Shown in pieces: positions 1-4,804 of a stretch of 5,818 nt of DNA. The notes under the pieces were generated by a model. That model had not been told where the DNA came from and ran no database searches. It was given only the letters and a program-made list of their open reading frames with translations. This DNA is from Bacillota bacterium (lineage in GTDB: Bacteria > Bacillota > Sulfobacillia > Symbiobacteriales > Symbiobacteriaceae). A program made the translations under genes and the position numbers. Positions within the stretch are counted from its first letter, which is position 1. Every line of letters starts with the position of its first letter. The DNA lies in the NCBI GenBank assembly GCA_028287415.1, contig JAQBPS010000139.1:1-5818 (forward strand), written 5' to 3'.

Positions 1-1
1 G

Positions 2-121
2 ATCCACCCTTACGCCGCCCAGTGGCTGAACTGGTCGGCGGGGTTCGGGCCAGCCAGCCGCACCGCGCCCCCTCAGGACCTGTGGTCCTATGGCCTGGCC
101 ACACGGGACCTGAACGATTAA
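2..121 (+). CDS. C-terminal end of an unrecognised protein (5' part outside window)
   Basis: An open frame enters from the window edge at base 2 and ends at TAA 119-121, giving 39 residues. It begins IHPYAAQWLNWSAGFG and ends LATRDLND. Most codons end in G or C, as in the other genes here, which supports real coding. The piece is rich in aromatic residues (three Trp, two Tyr, one Phe) and has no hydrophobic membrane stretch. I do not recognise the family. It converges on the chromate transporter operon, with 26 bp between the two stop codons. Start and total length cannot be known from this window. Confidence 0.5.
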   Translation: MHPYAAQWLNWSAGFGPASRTAPPQDLWSYGLATRDLND

Positions 122-125
122 GCGG

Positions 126-175
126 GCAGGGGCACCGGGCCGCGCAGCTACCACCCCGCCAGCCCGGTGCCCTGC
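126..175. terminator. GC-rich inverted repeat between convergent genes, possible terminator
   Basis: The arm GCAGGGGCACCGGGC (126-140) pairs with GCCCGGTGCCCTGC (162-175), with one bulged G and a 21-nt loop. The right arm lies inside the last codons of the minus-strand transporter gene. No T-tract follows on either strand, so it is not a canonical intrinsic terminator. Its place between two convergent stop codons makes a termination or mRNA-end role plausible. Confidence 0.35.
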
Positions 176-684
176 ACCAGCATACCCAATAGGACTCCGG
201 CCACCATTAGCAGGGCCGTCGGCGCCTTCAGCAGCCGGCCGACGATCACGAGCAGCATGATGCCTGCCGGCGCAAGCAGGCGGGTGTGGTCCCCGGCCTG
301 GACGATCCGGTAGGCCAGGAACAGCACCAGGCCCATCGCATAGGGCGTCACCGCGCCCAGCCCGCTCCTGACCGCAGGCTGGCTGAACCAGGCCTTGGGC
401 ACCCTGGCGATCAGCTGCACCGCAATCCAGCTGACCACCAGCAGCCCCAGGGTGGCGGCCACCGCGCCCGTCCACCCCGCCGCATAGCTGCCGATCGCCG
501 TCGTGAAGGCTGCGAGGGGCCCCGGCGTCGCCTGTCCGAGGGCCACACCCGCGGCAAACTGCGAGGGGGTGATCACCCCCGGACCGACCAGTTCACGCTC
601 CAGCCCTGCCAGCAGCGAGTTCCCCCCACCGAAGGAGAGCGCAGTCAGGGAGACCACCAATAAAAAGAGTTTGACTGCCGTCAT
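148..684 (-). CDS. chrA: Chromate transporter (CHR family), C-type half subunit
   Basis: This is a 178-residue integral membrane protein of the chromate ion transporter family. Full-length ChrA is about 400 residues with two homologous halves; this is a single half. What shows it: SFGGG at residues 17-21 and GQATPGP at 50-56, the family's paired signatures, the latter in the form usual for the C-terminal half, followed by GSYAAGWTGA and several hydrophobic segments (about 75-92, 112-128, 136-150, 155-172). The ATG lies 5 bp after the stop of the upstream half-gene, so the two are co-transcribed and probably translationally coupled; the nearest purine-rich stretch, AGAAGGCGG, lies inside the upstream gene's end. 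Split pairs of this kind are known in Bacillus (short-chain CHR), where both proteins are needed together. Chromate as the true substrate is a family assignment; native substrates of many members are unknown. Confidence 0.88.
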   Translation of the reverse strand: MTAVKLFLLVVSLTALSFGGGNSLLAGLERELVGPGVITPSQFAAGVALGQATPGPLAAFTTAIGSYAAGWTGAVAATLGLLVVSWIAVQLIARVPKAWFSQPAVRSGLGAVTPYAMGLVLFLAYRIVQAGDHTRLLAPAGIMLLVIVGRLLKAPTALLMVAGVLLGMLVQGTGLAGW

Positions 685-689
685 CGCGC

Positions 690-1229
690 TTACGCCGCCT
701 TCTTTTGTGTCAGGATAGAACCAGCGAGTGCACCGCCGCCGATCACCAGCACGAGCAGCAACGTGGGATGGGCGCCCAGCAGGAGCGCCGCCAGCACCAG
801 GAAAACGGCCGCCCGCTGAAGATTCGACTTGAGCTTGCGGACCTGGTCGATCCCCGTCGCCAGCAGCAGGCCCGCCGTCGTCCAGATCGCCCCGTTCAGC
901 GCACCATTACTATGCGTGCTAAAATAACTGATCCGCAGGAGGATGGGCAGCAGCATCACCAGCACAAAGCCCGGCAGCAGCAGGGCGACTTGGCCCACCA
1001 GCGCCCCGATCATGCCGCCGGCCCGACCGCTGACGGCGCCCACCAGGTTTAGGAACGATGGTCCGGGCAGCAGGACGGCGAGTGCATAGATGCCGTCCAC
1101 CTCCTCGCCGGTGATATCCCCGAGCTCCGCCGCTCGTTCCCGCACCCGGGGGTAGGCCGCCGCCACCCCGCCGAACACGGTCGCCCCCAGCCAGAAGCCC
1201 AGCTTCGCGATCCGCCAGATACGCCCCAT
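690..1229 (-). CDS. chrA: Chromate transporter (CHR family), N-type half subunit
   Basis: This 179-residue membrane protein is the first gene of the two-gene operon and the partner of the C-type half directly downstream. FGG at residues 19-21 and LPGPSFLNL at 54-62 match the N-terminal half of full-length ChrA, which usually reads LPGPxAxN. GGMIGALVGQ and a long hydrophobic run through LLLPGFVLVMLLP follow, with further membrane segments at about 111-127 and 139-166 and a short basic tail. The usual FGGP is FGGV here, a mild departure at a conserved spot. The start is well supported: GAGGGAGG (complement of 1238-1245) sits 8 nt before the ATG. The gene is transcribed away from the LysR-type regulator, the usual arrangement for a regulator and its target. 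N-then-C order agrees with the order of the halves in the fused protein. Confidence 0.87.
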   Translation of the reverse strand: MGRIWRIAKLGFWLGATVFGGVAAAYPRVRERAAELGDITGEEVDGIYALAVLLPGPSFLNLVGAVSGRAGGMIGALVGQVALLLPGFVLVMLLPILLRISYFSTHSNGALNGAIWTTAGLLLATGIDQVRKLKSNLQRAAVFLVLAALLLGAHPTLLLVLVIGGGALAGSILTQKKAA

Positions 1230-1237
1230 GATAGCAG

Positions 1238-1245
1238 CCTCCCTC
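1238..1245 (-). promoter_or_regulatory. Ribosome binding site of the first transporter gene
   Basis: The minus strand reads GAGGGAGG, 8 nt upstream of the ATG at 1229. This fixes the start of the N-type half subunit. Confidence 0.75.
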
Positions 1246-1251
1246 TCTCCG

Positions 1252-1268
1252 CTACCATAACCCGGTAG
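1252..1268. promoter_or_regulatory. Small inverted repeat CTACC-N7-GGTAG in the divergent control region
   Basis: Perfect 5-bp arms (1252-1256 and 1264-1268) are separated by 7 bp, just upstream of the transporter ribosome binding site. It could be a secondary regulator contact or a weak leader hairpin. Arms this short can arise by chance. Confidence 0.25.
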
Positions 1269-1292
1269 GGGAAATCAGGGAAATGCCGAATC

Positions 1293-1310
1293 GTCATATA
1301 GGTATAAGAC
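1293..1310. promoter_or_regulatory. 18-bp dyad, candidate LysR-type operator overlapping promoter elements
   Basis: GTCATATAGGTATAAGAC has dyad symmetry in which 7 of 9 base-pair positions match (GTC-TATA against TATA-GAC). It lies in the 110-bp gap between the transporter operon and the regulator once the regulator start is placed at 1340. The right half contains TATAAG (1303-1308), a 5/6 match to a -10 box for the regulator. The left half read on the minus strand gives TATATG (1295-1300), a 4/6 match for the transporter operon. No good -35 box is visible for either, which would suit activator dependence. A T-N11-A arrangement (1294 and 1306) is present but is weak evidence alone. This is inference from position and symmetry. 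Confidence 0.45.
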
Positions 1311-1327
1311 CCATCACTCTGACGCAT

Positions 1328-1333
1328 GGGAGG
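1328..1333 (+). promoter_or_regulatory. Ribosome binding site deciding the LysR start
   Basis: GGGAGG lies 6 nt upstream of GTG 1340. The alternative ATG at 1283 is preceded only by a weaker GGGGAAATCAGGGA stretch and would put a promoter-like region inside the coding sequence. Confidence 0.75.
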
Positions 1334-1339
1334 ATCCCC

Positions 1340-2230
1340 GTGCTGCAATATTTTGAAACATTGTCCGCCGTCGCCGAAGCGGGCAGCATCTCCAGGGCCG
1401 CCGAAACGCTGCACATCAGCCAGCCGGCAGTCACGCGGCAAATCAAGGCGATGGAGCAGGAGCTGGGCGCCGTCCTGCTGACCCGCACATCGCATGGCGT
1501 CGCCCTTACCCCTGTCGGGCGCCAGGTGCTCGTCCACGCCAAGCAGGCGCTGGCAGCGGTGGCCGCGTGCCGGCGGGTCGCCGCGGAGTCCAGCCCGGGC
1601 GGCCCCGCCCGGCTGAGTGTGGCGGCCGGCAGCATGCTGACCCAGTTCGTGATCTCACCGGTGATGGCCGCCTTCAAGGCGGCGCGCCCCGAGCTGCGTG
1701 TCACCTTGCAGACAGGCCACTACCAGGAGTGCCTGGACCGGCTCAACTCGTACGAGGTCGACCTAGCGCTGATCTCGACGCCCATGATCCCCTCGGGGCT
1801 GAAGGCGAAGCCGATCTTCACCGATCCGGTGGTGATGGTGATGCCGCCGGGGTCGCCACTGGCGGCTGCCCCGAACCTGGGCCTGGCCGATCTGGAGGGC
1901 ATGGCGCTGCTCGTGCTGCCGCGGGCGGCCGGGCTTCGGCAGCAGCTGACCAGGATCCTGGCGGATGCCGGCATCAACTGCCAGCTGACGGAACACCCGT
2001 CGGTCGAGACCATCAAGACCATGGTCGCGCTCGATATGGGGGTCACGCTGCTGCCGCGCTCCGCCGTGGTCGGCGAGGTAGCCCTGGGCCGGCTGGCCGC
2101 CGTGCCCCTGCGGGACTGGCCGGACCACGGACGCCCGGTGCTGGCGGTCACCCGGAGCGAGGGCACGCTGCCCGAGCCGGTGAGCGCCTTCCTCAAGGCG
2201 CTCAGGGACCGGTACGGCACCGGGGTGTAG
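1340..2230 (+). CDS. LysR-family transcriptional regulator
   Basis: With the GTG start at 1340 the protein has 296 residues, the usual LysR length. It begins MLQYFETLSAVAEAGSISRA, the standard LysR opening, so the 19 extra residues from the ATG at 1283 are very likely untranslated. The winged helix-turn-helix covers about residues 1-60: SISRAAETLHISQPAVTRQI is the recognition region and LTPVGRQVL closes the domain. The effector-binding domain spans about 90-290, with VDLALIS (140-146), VVMVMPPGSPLA (164-175) and ETIKTMVALDMGVTLLP (223-239), the last a typical hinge-region motif. It is divergent from the split chromate transporter operon and separated by 110 bp with a dyad, so it most likely controls that operon and itself. 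The sequence does not reveal the inducer; chromate, sulfate or a sulfur metabolite would fit the transporter, but that is inference. It ends before a terminator shared with a small convergent gene. Confidence 0.92.
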   Translation: MLQYFETLSAVAEAGSISRAAETLHISQPAVTRQIKAMEQELGAVLLTRTSHGVALTPVGRQVLVHAKQALAAVAACRRVAAESSPGGPARLSVAAGSMLTQFVISPVMAAFKAARPELRVTLQTGHYQECLDRLNSYEVDLALISTPMIPSGLKAKPIFTDPVVMVMPPGSPLAAAPNLGLADLEGMALLVLPRAAGLRQQLTRILADAGINCQLTEHPSVETIKTMVALDMGVTLLPRSAVVGEVALGRLAAVPLRDWPDHGRPVLAVTRSEGTLPEPVSAFLKALRDRYGTGV

Positions 2231-2241
2231 CATCACAAAAG

Positions 2242-2273
2242 CGGCGCCCCTGACAGTAAAGTCGGGGGCGCCG
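2242..2273. terminator. Bidirectional intrinsic terminator
   Basis: A 13-bp stem (2242-2254 with 2261-2273, one G:T-type mismatch) encloses the 6-nt loop AGTAAA. On the plus strand a modest T-rich tail follows (2274-2281). On the minus strand the stem is followed by C then TTTT (complement of 2237-2240). It lies between the stop of the LysR gene (2230) and the stop of the small minus-strand gene (2280), so it can end transcription from both sides. Confidence 0.82.
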
Positions 2274-2279
2274 TTGCCT

Positions 2280-2417
2280 TTACATGCGGTGCATCACCTT
2301 CAGATGCTCCATCCGGCAACGCTGGGTCGCAAGCTGTTCGCTCGCCGGGTCGGGGCCGAAAAGGAGCCCCAGGGTCGCCGTCAAGAAATGCAATGTGACG
2401 GTGTAAATCTGAGCCAT
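2280..2417 (-). CDS. Small hypothetical protein, 45 residues
   Basis: An ATG at 2415-2417 opens a 45-codon frame ending at TAA (complement of 2280-2282). GAGGGAGGA (complement of 2424-2432) lies 6 nt upstream, as strong a Shine-Dalgarno site as any in the window. About 80 percent of codons end in G or C, like the larger genes. The stop sits directly before a hairpin with a T-tract on this strand. The protein begins MAQIYTVTLHFLTATLGLLFG, a hydrophobic stretch at residues 5-21 that could be a membrane segment or an uncleaved signal. A polar, basic tail follows, with one Cys (34) and HLKVMHRM at the end. I recognise no family. It is convergent with the LysR gene and has no co-directional partner, since the next minus-strand gene ends about 570 bp upstream. 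Start site, terminator and codon use together argue that it is real; function is unknown. Confidence 0.62.
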   Translation of the reverse strand: MAQIYTVTLHFLTATLGLLFGPDPASEQLATQRCRMEHLKVMHRM

Positions 2418-2577
2418 GTGCAGTCCTCCCTCGCTGGTGCGGCGCCGCTCGCCGGGTACGCTTTTAGCTTACAGCGAGAACGGCTGCGGCCACATCGCAC
2501 CGGGGGCTGACCCTCGCAGGGCCGGTGGGCGGAGGGCGCTATCGGCCCTGGGGGGGATGGTGTAAAGGTTGAGAGAA
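2418..2577. other. Gene-free spacer upstream of the small gene
   Basis: No convincing coding frame. It should hold the promoter of the 45-residue gene, but no clear -35/-10 pair is visible on the minus strand; TAAGCT and TAAAAG near 2463-2475 are the only AT-rich candidates. An 8-bp perfect inverted repeat, CAGGGCCG (2517-2524) with CGGCCCTG (2543-2550), and a run of seven G (2550-2556) are the only structures seen. Their role is unknown. Confidence 0.4.
2424..2432 (-). promoter_or_regulatory. Strong ribosome binding site of the small gene
   Basis: The minus strand reads GAGGGAGGA, 6 nt before the ATG at 2417. It is the main evidence that this short frame is translated. Confidence 0.65.
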
Positions 2578-2713
2578 GGCACTTTTTATAGCCACGGATT
2601 TCACGGGTTACACAGATTCGAACATAAATATATAAAAAACATGTTCACCTGGTCATCTGTGTTTGGATCCTAAATCCGTGGAATCCGTGCAATCCGTGGC
2701 CATATAAAGTGCC
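2578..2713. repeat. 136-bp inverted-repeat element built of 9-bp units
   Basis: The ends form 23-bp inverted repeats with 21 of 23 positions matching: 2578-2600 starts GGCACTTTTTATAGCCACGG, and 2691-2713 ends GGCCATATAAAGTGCC. Inside, ACACAGAT (2610-2617) also pairs with ATCTGTGT (2655-2662), so a long imperfect hairpin or cruciform is possible. The left arm is three 9-mers in exact register (CCACGGATT, TCACGGGTT, ACACAGATT; 2592-2618). The right arm is a perfect array AATCCGTGG, AATCCGTGC, AATCCGTGG (2673-2699), preceded by two degenerate units in the same phase from 2655. The middle (about 2619-2650) is AT-rich and unlike its surroundings. No protein is encoded and no flanking target duplication is evident. 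It resembles dispersed CACGGATT-type intergenic repeats that I recall from diverse bacterial genomes; that resemblance is from memory and unchecked. Confidence 0.75.
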
Positions 2714-2760
2714 TGCGCGCTACAACATTGTGCGCTGAGAAGTAGCTCATGAATAAATAA

Positions 2761-2798
2761 TTTTATAGCCACGGATTTCACGGGTTACACAGATTCGA
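2761..2798. repeat. 38-bp perfect direct repeat of the element's left arm
   Basis: Bases 2761-2798 are identical over all 38 positions to 2584-2621 (TTTTATAGCCACGGATTTCA onwards to CAGATTCGA), 177 bp apart. Identity stops abruptly on both sides: the outer GGCACT end is missing here and replaced by AATAAATAA. This copy therefore lacks the matching right arm and is a solo or truncated unit of the same family. Confidence 0.85.
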
Positions 2799-2916
2799 TG
2801 GATTTTGTCTCGGTGTGCATCTCGAGGGCGGAACCGTGGTGTTTACATATATATTTTTAACCCCCAGTCCCACCCTTCAGATCGTCGCCGTAACGAATCA
2901 GCGCTATTGCCGGAAA

Positions 2917-2943
2917 TCCGCGTCCTCCGCGCACTCCGCGTCA
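2917..2943. repeat. Tandem 3 x 9 bp TCCGCG repeat
   Basis: Three consecutive 9-mers share TCCGCG: TCCGCGTCC, TCCGCGCAC, TCCGCGTCA, followed by an A-rich stretch AATAAAAGAAAAA. The unit length and phase match the 9-bp organisation of the CACGGATT element upstream, but the sequence differs. It resembles widespread 'CTCCGCG...' intergenic repeats; this comparison is from memory and was not searched. Confidence 0.6.
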
Positions 2944-2986
2944 ATAAAAGAAAAACTCCCGCCCTCATTTACTTGGTTCACGACAC

Positions 2987-4627
2987 TCAGATGCTAATCG
3001 CCCCCGCACGGAAGTCGCTCGCGCCCATCGCCACGTTGATCACAGCCACCCGACCACAAGCCATCGCCCGCTGAAGCGCCGGACCAAGCTGCTCAGGCCG
3101 CTCGACGTACTCGGCGTGCGCGCCCAGGCCCTCCGCCGCCAGGTCGTAACGGGTGAAGGAAAGCGCGGTGGCGGGCGAGCGCTCCTCGCCGAACATCTGC
3201 ACCTGGCCGCGGCGAATCTGCGTCCAGCCGGCGTCATTGCCGATTACCACGACAAACGGGAGCTGCTGGCGGACGGCCGCCTCCACCTCCATCAGGTTGA
3301 GGCCGGCGGTGCCGTCGCCCAGGAAGAGCAGGACCGGTGCCTCCGGCCGGGCGAGGCGGGCGGCCATGGCAAAGCCCATGCCCACGCCTAGCGTACCGAG
3401 CGGGCCGGGGTCCAGCCAGCCTGCCGGGTACTGGCGCACCCGCATGACGGATGCCGCGGTGGCGACAAAGTCCCCGCCGTCGCCGATGATGGTCGCATCC
3501 TCCGGCAGGGCGGCATCCACCTCGGCGCAAATGCGCAGGGGATCGAGAGGCGAAGCGTCAGAGGTCAGAGCCGGTGCGATCTTGCTGAACTGTTTCTCCT
3601 CAACCGCCCGCAGCAGCGACAGCCAGTCCCGGCGGGACGGCTTGTCGGCACCCAGGTCGCCCATGGTCAGCAGCTGGGCCATGACGGCACCACTGTCGCC
3701 GGGGATCGCCACGGTCGCTTCCCGATTGCGGCCGGGTTCAGCCGGGTCGAGGTCGACCTGCACCAGCCGGCACTGATCGCTCCAGGTCGGCGCTCCGCCG
3801 TAGTTCAGGCGGAAGTCCAAAGGCGTGCCGAACAGCAGCGCCAGGTCGGCCTCGGCGAGTGCGGCCTTGCGGGAGCGGCTCCAGCCGGGGGGCAGCAGGC
3901 CACGGGCCATGCCTGAGAGGTAGACCGGGGCGCCCACGGCCTCGGCGAACGCCCTTGCCGACGGCCACTGGGGCGACCAGCGAATCTGGCTGCCCACGAG
4001 CACGACGGGCCGGTCAGCCGCTTTGAGCAGTTCGGCTGCCGCCGCCACACGGTGCGGGTCGCCGGGCTGGGCCGACCGCCCGCCGTAGGGCACGGGCAGG
4101 GCGCCGGCCTCAGCGGGCTCTGCGCTCTGGAAAAGCACGTCCACCGGGATTTCCAGGTAGACGGGGCCGGGCACCCCCGAAAGCGCCTGGCGAAACGCGG
4201 TCGCCACCAGCTCGTAGATGCGCTTCGGGTCCGTCACCTGGCACTGCCACTTGGTGATCGGCTTCAGCACGCCCATCAGGTCCATCTCCTGGAGGGAGCC
4301 CTTGCCCTGGAGGCTGTGCGGCCCCTGGCCGCCAATCAGCACCAGCGGGCTCTGCGCCCGGTACGCGTTGGCGATGCCGGTCACGGCGTTCGTCACGCCC
4401 GGCCCGGCGGTGACGACGGCCACGCCGGGCCGCCCCGTCAGCCGCGCCCAGCCATCGGCAGCGAATGCGGCGGTCGCCTCGTGCCGCACATCGACCACGC
4501 GGATGCCCTCATCAATGCAGCCATCGTAAATCGCCATGACATGCCCGCCACACAGTGTGAAGAGAACCTCGACACCCTCCTGCTTCAGCGCTCGCGCCAC
4601 CAGCTTACCGGCGTGGTTAAAACTCAC
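2987..4627 (-). CDS. Thiamine-diphosphate-dependent enzyme, IlvG / 2-hydroxyacyl-CoA lyase-like
   Basis: This 546-residue cytosolic enzyme has the full three-domain layout of the acetolactate synthase superfamily. The N-terminal pyrimidine-binding domain (about 1-170) carries the catalytic Glu50 in DVRHEATAAFAADGWAR and the AGPGVTN loop (74-80). The central domain spans about 190-325. The C-terminal diphosphate-binding domain (about 365-535) has GDG (437-439), then exactly 24 residues, then Asn464-Asp465, where the family usually has NN. GSLQEMDLMGVLKPITKW (110-127) and PGPLGTLGVGMGFA (407-420) are closest to the mycobacterial IlvG, 2-hydroxyacyl-CoA lyase and benzaldehyde lyase branch. The V-QWQ motif of biosynthetic acetohydroxyacid synthase is absent (GWTQIRRGQ instead), and no small regulatory subunit is adjacent. 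Some form of carboligation, lyase or 2-oxoacid decarboxylation chemistry is expected, but the substrate is open. Start: GTG at 4625-4627 with AGAGGGG 7 nt upstream. It is divergent from the DUF881 gene and stands alone. Confidence 0.9.
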   Translation of the reverse strand: MSFNHAGKLVARALKQEGVEVLFTLCGGHVMAIYDGCIDEGIRVVDVRHEATAAFAADGWARLTGRPGVAVVTAGPGVTNAVTGIANAYRAQSPLVLIGGQGPHSLQGKGSLQEMDLMGVLKPITKWQCQVTDPKRIYELVATAFRQALSGVPGPVYLEIPVDVLFQSAEPAEAGALPVPYGGRSAQPGDPHRVAAAAELLKAADRPVVLVGSQIRWSPQWPSARAFAEAVGAPVYLSGMARGLLPPGWSRSRKAALAEADLALLFGTPLDFRLNYGGAPTWSDQCRLVQVDLDPAEPGRNREATVAIPGDSGAVMAQLLTMGDLGADKPSRRDWLSLLRAVEEKQFSKIAPALTSDASPLDPLRICAEVDAALPEDATIIGDGGDFVATAASVMRVRQYPAGWLDPGPLGTLGVGMGFAMAARLARPEAPVLLFLGDGTAGLNLMEVEAAVRQQLPFVVVIGNDAGWTQIRRGQVQMFGEERSPATALSFTRYDLAAEGLGAHAEYVERPEQLGPALQRAMACGRVAVINVAMGASDFRAGAISI

Positions 4628-4682
4628 AGGCTGACCCCTCTCGCTTTCGGTTTGTCAGTACTTTAGTTCGTATGTAGTGCAT
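4617..4682 (-). CDS. Possible 21-residue leader peptide overlapping the enzyme start
   Basis: An ATG (complement of 4680-4682) with AGGA 5 nt upstream opens a 21-codon frame, MHYIRTKVLTNRKREGSACE then F, ending at TAA 4617-4619. It overlaps the first codons of the enzyme gene, which would allow translational coupling. There is no run of branched-chain codons as in classical ilv leaders. If the -10-like TATTAT at 4681-4686 is the real promoter, this frame would not be fully transcribed. It may be chance. Confidence 0.2.
   Translation of the reverse strand: MHYIRTKVLTNRKREGSACEF
4635..4641 (-). promoter_or_regulatory. Ribosome binding site supporting the GTG start of the enzyme
   Basis: The minus strand reads AGAGGGG with 7 nt to the GTG at 4627. 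No in-frame ATG gives a better-placed start. Confidence 0.6.
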
Positions 4683-4686
4683 AATA
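4681..4686 (-). promoter_or_regulatory. Weak candidate -10 box for the thiamine-diphosphate enzyme gene
   Basis: TATTAT on the minus strand matches TATAAT at 5 of 6 positions, about 55 bp before the GTG. The best -35 candidate, TGGACC, matches 4 of 6 positions but with only 15 bp spacing. This is low certainty. Confidence 0.3.
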
Positions 4687-4708
4687 TTCCTGCGATTTGC
4701 CGGTCCAT

Positions 4709-4726
4709 GGTTCGTCGCGACCCACC
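4709..4726. promoter_or_regulatory. Palindrome GGT-N2-GTCGCGAC-N2-ACC, candidate operator
   Basis: The centre GTCGCGAC (4714-4721) is a perfect 8-bp palindrome. After two unmatched positions on each side, GGT pairs with ACC. It lies midway in the divergent gap between the enzyme and DUF881 genes, just upstream of the candidate -10 of the former, where a repressor or activator site would be expected. No regulator gene is adjacent. Confidence 0.35.
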
Positions 4727-4746
4727 TGTTTTTGGTGTTCGCACGC

Positions 4747-4756
4747 CCTGCGCAGG
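4747..4756. promoter_or_regulatory. 10-bp perfect palindrome CCTGCGCAGG
   Basis: It sits 21 bp beyond the GTCGCGAC palindrome, closer to the DUF881 gene. It could be a second operator or a chance GC-rich palindrome. No plausible -35/-10 pair for the DUF881 gene could be fixed around it. Confidence 0.22.
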
Positions 4757-4804
4757 AGTCAAGGCGCGCGGGTCGAATGGATTTGTGATAGGCTTTGAAC
4801 GAAA

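Larger units (their letters stand above)
2714..2986. other. Gene-free repeat-bearing interval downstream of the thiamine-diphosphate enzyme gene
   Basis: Apart from the two repeat units listed separately, nothing coding is convincing here. Short plus-strand frames across it have no ribosome binding site and run through the repeats. A very AT-rich patch, TTTACATATATATTTTTAA (2842-2860), has promoter-like words but no downstream plus-strand gene. On the minus strand the enzyme gene is followed by a T-rich tract (complement of 2945-2956) with no evident stem, so its terminator is not clear. Confidence 0.45.

Noticed and set aside
1049..1537. Minus-strand 162-codon open frame across the transporter gene start and LysR gene
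   Set aside because: It overlaps two well-supported genes in other frames, has no family motif, and crosses the divergent promoter region.
1567..2253. Plus-strand 228-codon frame inside the LysR gene
   Set aside because: Arg/Gly/Ala/Pro-rich composition typical of a shadow frame in GC-rich DNA; the LysR frame has clear domain motifs.
2274..2510. Plus-strand 78-codon frame
   Set aside because: It starts within the terminator tail and is antisense to the small minus-strand gene, which has a far better ribosome binding site and codon use.
2592..2943. CRISPR array
   Set aside because: Units are 9 bp and contiguous or in inverted arms; there are no regularly spaced repeats of 25-40 bp with unique spacers and no cas gene.
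2805..3074. Plus-strand frames of 60-89 codons in the repeat interval
   Set aside because: No ribosome binding site, run through repeat units and into the antisense of the enzyme gene, no recognisable product.
4652..4685. Plus-strand promoter TTGTCA / CATAAT for the DUF881 gene
   Set aside because: The boxes match well individually but are 22 bp apart, too far for a standard sigma-70-type promoter, and lie 120 bp from the gene.
4628..4804. Riboswitch or T-box upstream of the thiamine-diphosphate enzyme
   Set aside because: No recognisable THI-box, T-box or specifier pattern and no terminator hairpin in the short leader.
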